Assembly: GCA_031841125.1 (NCBI GenBank)
Contig: CM063112.1
Coordinates: 61,371,722 to 61,435,721, forward strand
Reading direction: 5' to 3'
Length of the DNA stretch: 64,000 nucleotides
DNA from: Acanthococcus lagerstroemiae
Lineage: Eukaryota > Arthropoda > Insecta > Hemiptera > Eriococcidae
This document shows positions 33,560 to 42,916 of the stretch, piece by piece (within the stretch, counting starts at the first letter, position 1; every line of letters begins with the position of its first letter). Position numbers and translations under genes: made by a program. Under the pieces are notes generated by a model. It saw nothing but the letters and a program-made list of their open reading frames with translations, was not told the origin of the DNA and did not search any database.

Positions 33560-34190
33560 TATGTCTACAAGTCGATTTTTCGAGTCGTTGAGTTCAATTG
33601 TGAGGTCTCGGGAGTCGTGAAAGATACTGGCGAATAGTAGTTGAGTCAGGCAGAATCATAATAAATCCAAACGAGTCCTCGAAAGTCAAAAACAAGTCTT
33701 CAGAGACTTGAACGAGTGTCGAAAGTCTTGAACTCTTAGTGAGTCTTAAAAAAGTCAAAAGCGCCTTAAAAAGTTGTACACGAGTGTAAAAGTGTCTTAA
33801 GACTTGAACAAAAGTGTGGATGAATCTCGATTAGTCTTGATCAGGTTTTGAAGAGCTTCAATAAAATTTTGAAAAGCCATAAAAAGTCTTAAAATGAAAT
33901 CTAAACATTTACAGAGTCTTAAGCAAGGGTCTTACGAACTCTTGAATAGGTCAAGGAAAGTCTTAGAGAGTTTGAAATCAAAGATGAAAAATCTGAGCTA
34001 GTTTTAACGAGTCCAAAAGAAACTTGAACAAGTATGATAGAACTTCAAAAAGCTTCAATAATGTCACGAATAGCCTTGGTCAATTTCGGACGAGTCAGGC
34101 AGAATCATAAACGAACGTTGAACTTTTTAGCAAGTCTTAAAGAAATTACAGAAAGTCTAAAAGCTTCTTTAATGATAATTTGAAGAATTT
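33560..34190. repeat. Degenerate 'gagtctt' short-motif array
   Basis: Over about 600 bp the sequence is a loose chain of 'gagtcttgaa', 'gagtcttaaa' and 'aagtcttgaacgagt' variants, 10-25 bp apart. Similar text occurs at 45320-45720 and 46110-46310, and as the opposite strand ('gactcattcaga', 'aagactcat') at about 7910-8220, 61600-61740 and 62930-63080. It is an old simple-sequence expansion, not coding. Confidence 0.65.
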
Positions 34191-34199
34191 TAGCTCGAG

Positions 34200-34869
34200 G
34201 GAAAACAGTTGAGTGGTATTGTGATCCCCGTCCAAATTCTTCAAACATTATCGCTCAGTCGCGAATACAACTATGAAGTACCATTCGAGATATTTTCATT
34301 TTCAACGTCAACGAGAAAATATTCAAAGGCACAAATCACTCGAAATACCAAATATTTTAGCCTTACCCACTTATTGAAATACAGTCTTCAACAGCGGCGT
34401 TGCAAACCCTGTCGGCGGAGGAGGGGGAGGAGGTATAGAAATAAGTTGAGAATGCCGACTCAGTAAAAACTTTTCATGTAATCCAAAGAACGAGAGAGAA
34501 AAGATCAGTCACTTTCATATTTTTCCGACGGGTGTCCAAAATGCCAACAGAACTGTTGAAACCGAATTAACATTTACCGAAAAATGCCGACTCGATACAA
34601 AAATTTTCAACACAGTAAAAAGTTCTCATTCACGCTAAAAAAATTGAGAATTCTTCTGTTTTTTAACGATTGGTGGTCCAAAATGCCGAGTATATGGTCG
34701 ATTTTGTTGAAAAATGCCAATTTCGAAGATTCCTGAGGAGGGATGGGGGCGTCATACTTCTCTCTTGAGCTTAGAAAATAATCAAAATACTCATGTTTGT
34801 GAGGAGAGGGCGGGGGTTGAAAACTATTACATTTTTACAGTCTTACACGTTCGAAACTACACTGTGCTA
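34200..34869. other. No recognisable gene
   Basis: The segment contains 'aaaatgccgactc' and 'ccaaaatgccgagtatatgg' type repeats between about 34445 and 34730, and related text near 37430. No gene is supported. Confidence 0.4.
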
Positions 34870-35298
34870 CACTGTGCGTTCCATAAGTAAGTTTTATGAC
34901 AGTGCTTCTAAAACCAATACTGCTGGCGCCATTTTGATGAAATTTTGAGAAATTGTTTGGTACAACCTTCCTCCCTTCCTGTACGCGGTTTCGAGTGGAT
35001 CGAAGCTGCAAGGGTGCGCGCTTATAATTTTGAAATGGAAAAAAATTTCGAACAACGTTTGGCGATTAAGGGTTGTTTTGAAGCCGGTTTCGTTAACACG
35101 ATTACTATAGATGATGAAAGCGGTGTTTCGCTTATGCCCCCCGGAACAAAACGGCGACGTGCCCAATGGTCAGCGAAAATTCGCCGTGACAGAGGAAATT
35201 GCGGTTTCAGAAATCAAATAAAGTGAAGACAGTAGTCATTTTTGTTTTTACTCTGAAGACATTGTGCACGGAGAGTTATTCCTCAGAGAACTAAATGT
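34870..35298 (+). pseudogene. Mariner transposase remnant, N-terminal and middle parts
   Basis: From an ATG at 35035 the frame reads MEKNFEQRLAIKGCFEAGF, the usual start of a mariner-family transposase, and then jumps to ITIDDESGVSLMPPGTKRR followed by RRAQWSA. This corresponds to the '(I/V)-T-x-DE-(S/T)-W-V' catalytic block and the following 'P-x-TK-(R/Q)' stretch. The helix-turn-helix region between them is deleted. After a frameshift the reading continues as VKTVVIFVF...DIVHGEL, the next mariner block. It is dead. The continuation probably lies at 36770-37155, separated by a 1.47-kb composite insertion. Confidence 0.75.
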
Positions 35299-35471
35299 CG
35301 TGAGGCCGGATAGCCTCTCGGGCTTCTGCCGGTTGTTGCAGCAGCTTGACGATGAACAGGAGGGTCCGCAGCGTGGGCCCGGGGGCTGATTGGTAGCAAG
35401 CCCCTAATTAGAGATACTCGACAAATGACTAGGCCAAGTCGGATTAATTTGAATAAGTTTATTAGCACTTT

Positions 35472-35987
35472 TCCCCGTATTGGAGCGGGTAGCAGAATAT
35501 TCCCATGGCACTTCTGCCCGTTTGTAAAAGGCGACTAACAGGGGCTCGAAGAAGGCAAGGGGAAACCTCTCCAAGTAACCATCCCACGAAAACCCGCAAA
35601 GAATTGACACCTTTGAAATGTGGGTATATCGTAGAATGTTGCGGATACCTTGGGCAGCCAAAAAGACAAACGCGTCGATACTCAGAGCGTTGAATATCCA
35701 CCAGCGCCTTTCGTCCATTCGCTATACACGGATCCTCAAATTTTTTGGACATATAACGAGAAGACCGGGTGAAAACCTGGAGAAAATAGTTGTTCAAGGT
35801 AAAGTGGAGGGAAAGTGATCGAGAGGAAGATCGCCAAAGAGATGGATCGATCAACTGGAGGAAGTGTCAAATCGCGGATTGCCGCGAATGATCCGAGAGG
35901 CGGAGGACAGGCATTCATGGAGGATAATGGTGGAGGAAGTCGCCAGCGGGTCAGCTAGCGCTCAGTAATGAGCGAAGACTACTGATG
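35472..35987 (+). mobile_element. Internally deleted non-LTR retrotransposon (head plus tail), 516 bp
   Basis: ATTAGCACTTT occurs on both sides (35461-35471 and 35988-35998), read as an 11-bp target-site duplication. The 5' part contains 'ggcacttctgcccgtttgta aaaggcgacta', which I recall as leader-type sequence repeated in insect genomes. It is joined at about 35605 directly to a reverse transcriptase C-terminal region: FEMWVYRRMLRIPWAAKKTN, RILKFFGHITR, VQGKVEGK, a stop, SRGRSPKRWIDQLEE and REAEDRHSWRIMVEEVA. Both termini are retained and the middle is missing, a non-autonomous structure. One stop interrupts the remaining frame. Confidence 0.8.
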
Positions 35988-36517
35988 ATTAGCACTTTAG
36001 ACAATACTTTAACTATACGTTATCGAATGGTTACAACGGATAGCCACTAGACCTTTGAGAGCATAAGACACGACATGTGATTAGGTTTACGTTAATTTTC
36101 CAAGTCCCAGATCGGGATACGAGAGACGTGGCGACAGTCTCCACTCTCCAGTTAACTTTCTTGGAGATAGCAAGACAGAAACAAGACCGAGGTTTCGGCC
36201 CATGTAACGAGTTTATAAAGCCCGAGTTCCATTCCGGGCTCAGCCCTCTCATGATGGGGGTTCCCCCAGATGAGATGAATTTAGGATATGGTGGGATCGA
36301 ATACGATGATCAGGGGATCATGATGATGAATTGTTGGAGTAGTAGAGGAGACGGGTGTGTCCTGTTATCGAAGTTTGGGAATCTGGCAATTGGCTGTTGT
36401 ACATTTTCGCAATGTAGGGATAAACAATAGTATGGAATATGGAAGGTGTTGGTGGGAGTTGGTCCCGGTATTTGTACGTCGTCTGGCCATATGTGGATCC
36501 AGAGAATTTGGGAGAAT

Positions 36518-36640
36518 GAGGCGCGTGTGGATGAGTCATCGGTGCCAACATATGATCGATCATTTTTAGCGACTTCTGGGGCCAGTTGGGAATTTGCAAA
36601 TATACGGCGCGTGTGGATGAGTCGTCGGAGTCGAAAATAT
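36518..36640 (+). repeat. Two-copy duplication within an unrecognised insertion
   Basis: 'ggcgcgtgtggatgagtcat cgg' at about 36519 recurs as 'ggcgcgtgtggatgagtcgt cgg' at 36605, each followed within 20 bases by 'atatgatcg'. The surrounding 36000-36770 has no known domain. With 35299-35460 it fills the gap between the two mariner pieces. Confidence 0.55.
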
Positions 36641-36769
36641 GATCGGTTGAGATTCTTGGTGTCATCTGACATCCAGTATGCGGCCGGTATTTTGGGTGCA
36701 GGTTGATTCGAAGAAATTCTTCGTTTAGAAAAAAGTGGTCAAGCGGCGACTATATGAGGCCAGTTGGAT

Positions 36770-37155
36770 GGTGTAAGAGAAAAAAGCTTTTGGAATTCGC
36801 AAAGGTGAATTCTGCTTTACGACACAACAGTTCATGGAGTATCTTATCAAAATGTACCAGACCACTTCTGCAAAAATATTGCTCGTGGTCGCCGATCATT
36901 TTTCTTGTTACACGACAATGCATCGGCTCACACTCAACTTTTGGCCAGAAAAATGGTTCCGGTGCTCAGTCACCTCTATACTGGCCCGATTTTAGTCTTC
37001 GGACAATTATCACTTCCCAAAGCTGAAGATGGAATTGAACGGAAACCATTCTCCTTCGATTGAAGGTATTCAAGACTCTGTGACGAAGGAATTGAACGTA
37101 ATTCCAAGAGAAGATTTTCAAGAGCTTTGAGAAAGCTAGAAGAACATGCCAATAT
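36770..37155 (+). pseudogene. Mariner transposase remnant, C-terminal part
   Basis: Reading with frameshifts gives AFYDTTVHGVSYQNVPDHFC, then RRSFFLLHDNASAHTQLLA with the second catalytic Asp of mariner (HDN), and after another shift a stretch KLKMELNGNHSPSIEGIQD followed by VTKELNVIPREDFQEL, the normal C-terminal end of the family. It takes up almost exactly where the remnant at 34870-35298 leaves off. Several frameshifts and a stop make it dead. Confidence 0.75.
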
Positions 37156-37157
37156 GT

Positions 37158-38075
37158 GTATATGTTACGGTATTATGATGTAAATTCGGGATCGAACGTG
37201 AATTCCCGGGCAGGTACGTTGTATCCCGGCATCATTGGGCCGTAGTGTTAATGACCGGGATATGACGTAATTTACATAGCTACTTGGGCCATGTTGGTAC
37301 ACGTTCAAATTATCATCACTTCCCGAGCTGATCGGCCTTGCCCAGTACAGTTTGGGAAATGAGGTGCACGTTATTGTATTATACTGTCTAAAATATTCAA
37401 AAATGTCAACAACTGACTAAATTTTCCGGAAAATGTCGACTTCGAAGATTCATGTGTGTGTGGGAGAGGGGCTCACTCCACCCCTGCATATTTCATATTA
37501 TAGATTATCTGTTTCGTCAATTTTGGTTGAATTTGGTCGACTTCAAACGAATTCGGTTATTGTTGACCTATTCGAGCCAAATAAAGAAATCTCGCCTTTG
37601 GACCTCAGGCTTCCTGGTACCCGATGCGCAATCAGTTATCCTCTAGTTACCCAGTTACCCGCGGAAAAGTTACCGATTTGTTACCCTCGGGTTACCCTTG
37701 TTCCCATTTAGTTATCCCGGTAACTGGTGGGATTTTGCGCATCGAGTACACATTCTCAGAGTTACCCGTTTCCAGTATGACGACAAAACTGAAGAGTTTT
37801 AAAATGAACTATTTTAGCTGTTTAGCCGGACTACTCGTATCAAGATGGCCCATAATGCCAAGATTTCCCAAGATGTATTGGAAAATCTCGAGAAAGCCCC
37901 GTCCAATTCTAATATTATCTGAAATTTACAAGACTTCCCAAGTAAATTGTAAACAAAATAGGTGTTCACGATATTTCCCGATCTTTAACGTGCATGCCCG
38001 TTGGTTTTCATAGTTAACGTTATTTCCCGGCCATTAACGTCATTATCAGATTTACATCATGTACCGTACATATAC
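37158..38075. mobile_element. 918-bp TIR element with internal GTTACCC repeats
   Basis: The left end GTATATGTTACGGTATTATG, then ATGTAAATTCGGGA, is mirrored by a right end that reads, reversed, GTATATGTACGGTACATGAT followed by GTAAATCTGATA. Between 37630 and 37765, GTTACCC/GTTACC-type motifs (including GTTATCC) occur about nine times, bracketed by the inverted pair GATGCGCAA / TTGCGCATC. No transposase is visible in its frames (the 129-codon frame at 37624-38013 has no domain). The element lies immediately after the mariner remnant. Target duplication is not clear. Confidence 0.6.
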
Positions 38076-39460
38076 AATATAGCGGGAGCTACTTTAAATA
38101 AAAAATTTGTCGAAAACATGTTACAGTCTTACACTAACGGGACGCATTACATATCTTCTTCACGATTCACAAAGGCTTCCTGGATCTGCTACTAAGTAGT
38201 GGATACCGTCTCAGTATTGTACACCATCTCTAAGTTCCTAACATCTATAGACTTGGACAGTTTCGGCAAGTATCTCCGTAAAACTGCTGATAATCTTCAT
38301 CTATTCGGTACAAGTAATCAGTAATCAGGTAACGAAATGTTCCGAATTTCAGCTAACAACAAATCAATAATCCATGGCATCAACAAAAAGGTCCCCAATA
38401 CTTCCAGGACTGCGTGATATTGAAGAAACTACATTACTCCTCTAAGAGTTCCATATAACACCTTTTTAAAACTGTGGCCATGACTTTTCCATGACTGCCT
38501 CGACTTTGGCGACCTTACTTGATTACCCATCAGACTGTTGAAACACTCTAGTCGAGAGTACAACTTTAGGTTACTATTTTCCTCCCTCCCCCTGGGGAAA
38601 GGGGCGAAGTTCCATTGGCCCCGATCAGTTTACCAACGCAGCTTCCCTGTAATGTTTCTCATTTTCGAGTTTCTTTCGGCTCATTTCGACTCGACTGCAA
38701 TACCGTCCATTTTTTATTGACCAAATATCACTCAAATGTTCTGAGAGGCCGCGAATCATGACAAGACCGGCGACACGTTCGGTTCGGGGTTCGGTCCGTT
38801 TCCGGTGCAGACCTCGTTAACCAACTTAATTACGTTGTACGTTAATCCGTGCTGGACGGAAATTAATTCCGGGCCAGTGCAATGCGAAGTAAATTATTTC
38901 CACTAACGGAGCTTCTTCATTGTTCGGCGTGCACGCCGAGAATTCTCTATACGCTACCTTACCTCTTTCATAGACTCGCATCGAGCAGTGACATACCGTT
39001 GACCCAAAACTATACAACTATAGGTATATGTATACGACTGATATGCATGCTTCGTTAAACGATGCGGCCGCCGGGGCGCGACTAAATTCGCAAAAGTTGA
39101 CGCAAAAGCAGCGAGCGGCACGTCGCAAATTAAGTTTTCAAACTGCGGCCAGATTTAGCGAGAATTTTTAACACGCTTTAGGAGGACCAAAACAAAGGGA
39201 AAAAAGGATATAGCAGAAAAAAACCAAAGTGGGAGTGACGGTATCATTTTATTACTTGACGTCAGTCGAGACTCGAGAGTACATAACCATGGAAACGATG
39301 TTTCCTTTCTCTTTAAACGTGTGCAACAATTCGGCTACTTTCTTTCGCACTCTTAAAAGATCGTTTCACTCGGCGGAAATTAAGCGAACTGAAAATTGTA
39401 TCGACGGCCGCCGCTCGCGGGTCCATCGCCCTCCATACAAGAGACCTTTCGGCCGCTTAC
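38076..39460. other. Probable intron downstream of the exon at 39461
   Basis: Relative to the minus-strand exon this is downstream. The first part is unremarkable. From about 38700 to 39220 the sequence is complex and CpG-rich (for example GATGCGGCCGCCGGGGCGCG near 39061), with TTAATT cores and no visible repeat ends. It may be single-copy intronic DNA. I found no further exon with paired splice sites. Confidence 0.4.
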
Positions 39461-39696
39461 CTGCACAACTCCATGGTGAATGTCATCCAGCAGGGCGGGT
39501 GCCTGTTCGGTGGACAACGAACGGGTGGTGAGTTTTTTACGCCGCCGCTTGTGCATTGTGAGGAATCGACCGGTCAGCGTTAGGTCTTGCTGACGCGCCT
39601 CCATCGTCTCGATCAGCTTCAGTTCCGACTTGGTCAGTGGTTTTGGCCCCGGGTATATCTTGGGCTGCGACACGGACGCCGCGTCCGAGTGATCAT
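39461..39696 (-). CDS. Internal exon of an unidentified host gene
   Basis: On the minus strand a pyrimidine-rich TTTTGTTCTTCGCAG acceptor precedes the exon. TACTAAT, a strong branch-point match, lies 27-33 nt upstream (39723-39729). The exon ends GTTGTGCAG|GTAAGCGG, a consensus donor. It begins in split-codon phase (two bases of a codon) and then has exactly 78 open codons. The protein is hydrophilic: [20 protein letters not shown], then [20 protein letters not shown], a basic cluster KRRRKKL, and [12 protein letters not shown] at the end. Codon use is GC-rich at third positions, unlike the surrounding repeats. It reads as part of a long cytoplasmic, possibly helical and then basic, regulatory protein. 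I do not recognise the gene, and no neighbouring exon is visible, so flanking introns must be long. Confidence 0.75.
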
Positions 39697-39735
39697 CTGC
39701 GAAGAACAAAATAGTGCGCCCTATTAGTACAGGAT
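39697..39735 (-). promoter_or_regulatory. Splice acceptor and branch point of the exon
   Basis: The intron end reads, on the minus strand, TGTACTAATAGGGCGCACTA followed by TTTTGTTCTTCGCAG. The branch-point-like heptamer, its distance and the pyrimidine tract all match insect introns. Confidence 0.7.
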
Positions 39736-40436
39736 GCTAAAAGTCACTACCGTCCGGATCTTGAGACATTGATACTTCCGATCACGGATCACAGATTGCT
39801 GAGAAAAAATTATTCTTTTAATTCGGACCCAACTTGATCCAGATCTACACAATCCTCTTCCTCATTCAGTACACAATGAAACATAGTAAAATCAGGAATG
39901 AAACTTCTCTCTTGTTTATTTAGTATACGCCTTATCGATTCCTTGTTTTGCAACATTTTTCGGATTAACATTTTACATTCTCAGAATTTTTATCATTTTT
40001 TCAGACTCGGCACCAACATTCTTCGATGGAGTGGCTTTCGGGATATTGATCCCTGAAAATGATAGAAGACATTCATTTGTACGCAAAAGGGGTAAAATTA
40101 TTTAGCTTTCAGAAAAATGTTTGTAAGAGTATTATCTTTTAATTACCATGGGTAGGGGGGAGGACACTCCCTTAACATCAGCTATGTTTTTTATTACTGA
40201 ACTCCTCTCATAATCTTGGCTCCATTAGTCCACAGCAATAAGCGCTGACTTTTTCACAAAATTACAACTTTTCCGAACAAACCCCGGCACAAGTTAATAT
40301 GAATATAGAGAACTGAAATTCTGGATGGACTCTTCAGCCATACAAAGGGAAACATGTAGGGAGTTACTCAGCTGGGCCGAAAACCTCAGCGAAATAGGGA
40401 CCCTAATGCATTTTTCATGTACTCCCCTTAAGATCT
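39736..40436. other. Probable intron upstream of the exon
   Basis: AT-rich text without an exon or recognisable repeat termini. A G-run element-like segment lies near 40150. Confidence 0.4.
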
Positions 40437-40438
40437 TC

Positions 40439-40461
40439 AAAAAAAAAAAAAAAAAAAAAAA
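40439..40461. repeat. Poly-A homopolymer tract
   Basis: A run of more than 20 A residues lies about 75 bp before the SINE copy 2. It may be the tail of an older retroposed copy, but no body is visible to its left. Confidence 0.7.
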
Positions 40462-40536
40462 ACGATCATTTGTTGAATTTTATCGCTAAAGTGAAAATGA
40501 GAATCTGGTACGGTTTCAAATACCACTACCAAGTAG

Positions 40537-40739
40537 GGGTTTGGTTGGCCGAGTGGATGGCGCGCTGATCTCGGAAGCTGGAGGTCCCGGGTTCGAGCCC
40601 ACGCAGCACTAGGCCGGTTTTTCGGCAAAACGAGAAAAGGGTTAAGGCAGCCCTAACAGCCTCCGTGACGTCTCTGAAGTAATGCTCGGAAAGGCGGATT
40701 CCAGGGCTCGGGTTGAGAGAAAAATTAGAAAAAAAAACT
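40537..40739 (+). mobile_element. tRNA-derived SINE, copy 2
   Basis: The A box (GTTGGCCGAGTGGATGG) and B box (GGGTTCGAGCCC) are spaced as in a tRNA gene, followed by the family body (ACAGCCTCCGTGACGTCTCT, GAAGTAATGCTCGGAAAGG) and an A-rich tail. The imperfect 12-bp flanking repeats ACTACCAAGTAG (40525-40536) and ACTACCTGGTAG (40740-40751) fit target duplication. The A-box text is similar to tRNA-Ser/Leu, so a class II tRNA ancestor is possible. The tRNA fold downstream of the B box is not maintained, so it is not a working tRNA gene. Confidence 0.9.
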
Positions 40740-40751
40740 ACTACCTGGTAG

Positions 40752-41820
40752 TTGATTAATAAATTGACCATTACTTCATCCCATGAAATCTCGCACAACA
40801 TGTTATTTGAAATGAATCACGGGAAACTGAAAAACAGCCCCATAAAGTCGGGAAATGGGGTCTTCTAAAGTTCCCAGATTTCATTTTTTCACGTATGGTA
40901 GGCCCTGAGGAAACTGATTTTTTGCATTCTGCTCCCTTAATCAATATATTATCAATCCCCTTCTCTCCGATATAAGCGTCACTTCTGAATGAAGGAGGCT
41001 CATATCCTCAAACAGATGTCTTCAAAAATCTTGGGAGCCATTTCATGTACGAAAAATTATTCGAAAAAAATATTTGTTTTGAGTGACATGGGTGTTTTTC
41101 CCGAGCTTCTGGGAATGAAAAAAATTGAATCCGGATATCAGATGTAGGTTATTCAAAGTCTTTTTTCCATTCTGATGGACTACTAACTAAAGCGAAAGTT
41201 TGATGTAGAGGGTCTCTAAGGTCAGATTAAAACTCTGATGAAACATTCAAGATCAGCGATCCAAGGAACCTCTATTGCGATTGTCCATTCAATCTTATCA
41301 AGGGAGAAAAGAGTTCGTATCTAGAAATGACCCAATGTTCGAAAACGAAGGAGATACTAAACGAGGCCGGTGCGAAGAACATGTTCTAGGGATGAGGGAG
41401 GAAGGAGTAGTGTAAACATCTAAGATTCCGATTAGAACTTTGCAAGTATCAATTAGCAAGCAAAAAAAAAGTCGTTAATTATTTAATTCTTCTAAATTAA
41501 TTCGAAAATTTTCCAATTTTGATTCGGTTTTTCCCAAATATGGTTGTGGTCACCCTCTTTTTGCATCGGCCTTGAGACTATGAGACTAATGCAGGAAATA
41601 CCCTGTTTTTTTTTCTTCTTCTTCTTCTTCTTTCTTACTTTCTTTCTTAAAACCTACCTATACAATCCTGTTGTTAAAGTTTCTCAGTCATTTTCCGGAA
41701 CACCCTACTTCTAGTAGATCGGCTAAAAATGGCGTTGCGAACTCAATAAGCCAGAAGCAAGGATATTACAGAACTTAAGGAAATGGGAATTGGACATTAC
41801 AAAACTGAAATCTGTCGACT
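40752..41820. other. No recognisable gene
   Basis: Short frames only. A (TTC)n microsatellite lies at about 41610-41635. No terminal repeats were found. Confidence 0.45.
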
Positions 41821-42144
41821 ACAAGGACATACAGATGGGGGGGGGGTGCCATTTAAGTCAGGCGAGTTAGGAAAAACCAACCGCAATAAAGTCAAAAGGT
41901 TTTTCTCCTTTTGCATTGGTACATGGAAATTTTGAGTTGAGTCAATTGGAAAACCCCAACAGGTTAAAAGGTACAAAGGGCATTCAGAAACTACTCAGTA
42001 AGCCTCAAAAACCGTCTTAAAAAATTTTATTGGAAAAAATCACATTACAATCTTTCGAAATAATGTCCTTGGGCTTCTATGCAGCGGTCCCAGCGTTCCT
42101 GCCATCGCTTGTATACGTTCTGGAAAAATTCATCTCCAAGCTGT

Positions 42145-42420
42145 TTAAAAATCGCCTCCGAACTTTTTACAACAGCCATATCGGTTGTAGAACGGCATCC
42201 GCGTAAATTTTGTTTTCAGTTCCGGGAGTAGAGCGAAGTCGCATGGAGCGAGATAAGGACTATAGGGAGGGTGAGGCAAGACCTGGATGCCGTATTTCTC
42301 GAGGAATGCGGCGGTAGCGCCAGCCGTATGTGGTTGCGCGTTGTCATGATGCAAGACCCAGCAGCCGGCGATGTCGGGTCGTTTCCCTTGAATGTGCTCA
42401 CGCATGTTTTTCAACGGCAT
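42145..42420 (-). pseudogene. Mariner transposase C-terminal half, minus-strand arm
   Basis: The frame reads KNMREHIQGKRPDIAGCWVL, then HHDNAQPHTAGATAAFLEKY, then LPHPPYSPYLAPCDFALLPE. The HDN aspartate and the PCD aspartate are separated by 34 residues, the D34D spacing of classical mariner transposases, which cut and paste DNA at TA sites. The first catalytic Asp and the DNA-binding domain are absent. The frame breaks down after FTRMPFYNRYGC. Confidence 0.85.
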
Positions 42421-42710
42421 CCAGGTCTTGCCCCACCCTCCCTATAGTCCTGATCTCGCTCCATACGACTTCGCTCTATTCCCGGAACTGAAAAAAATGT
42501 ACGCGGATGCCATTTTACAACCGAAATGGCTCCTGTAAAAAGTTTGGAGGCGATTTTTAAACAGTTTGGAGATGAATTTTTCCAGCACGCATACAAGCGA
42601 TGGCAGGAACGCTGGGACCGCTGCATAGAAGCCCAAGGTCATTTTTCAAAAGATTGTAAGGCCATTTTTTCCAATAAAATTTTTTAAGACGGTTTTTGAG
42701 GCTTTGACAG
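42421..42710 (+). pseudogene. Mariner transposase C-terminal part, plus-strand arm
   Basis: The plus strand reads QVLPHPPYSPDLAPYDFALF, then PELKKMYADA, a stop, and in a shifted frame EAIFKQFGDEFFQHAYKRWQ, then ERWDRCIEAQGHF, the normal end of a mariner transposase. It repeats what the opposite arm encodes on the other strand. Confidence 0.85.
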
Positions 42711-42916
42711 TAGTTTCTGAATGCCCTTTAGTTGGGAATTTTGAATTCGAGTCAGTTGGAAAAACCCAACAAGTCAAAAGGTTTTTTTTTGCTTTGCTTT
42801 GCTTTGAATAGATACTTGGGAATTCTGAGTTGAGTCAGTTGGGACTTTCACAATTTTTATCCCCCCCCCCCCAAAAAAAAACAAAAAAAACTCTTAGGTA
42901 CGTCCCTACTTGACTA

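Larger units (their letters stand above)
41974..42728. mobile_element. Mariner inverted-repeat derivative (two 3' halves head to head)
   Basis: TA lies at both borders (41972-41973 and 42729-42730), the mariner target duplication. The left arm (41974-42292) and right arm (42415-42728) are imperfect reverse complements over about 310 bp, starting with AAGGGCATTCAGAAACTACT. Each arm encodes the C-terminal part of the same transposase. The 122-bp centre belongs to the minus-strand copy. The structure contains two C-termini and no N-terminus, so it cannot be autonomous. Confidence 0.9.
41822..42908. mobile_element. hAT-type MITE, family C copy 2, split by a mariner derivative
   Basis: The left end CAAGGACATACAGATGGGGG and the reversed right end TAGGGACGTACCTAAGAG match the family at 27522-27864, as does the interior (GTCAATTGGAAAACCCCAAC, AGTTGGGACTTTCACAATTT). 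The flanking octamers GTCGACTA and CTTGACTA agree at six of eight positions. Removing the 755-bp mariner derivative at 41974-42728 leaves a MITE of the expected size and order. Confidence 0.85.

Noticed and set aside
40540..40620. Functional tRNA gene
   Set aside because: A and B boxes are present, but the acceptor stem and anticodon arm do not fold, and the same body recurs as a SINE at three sites.
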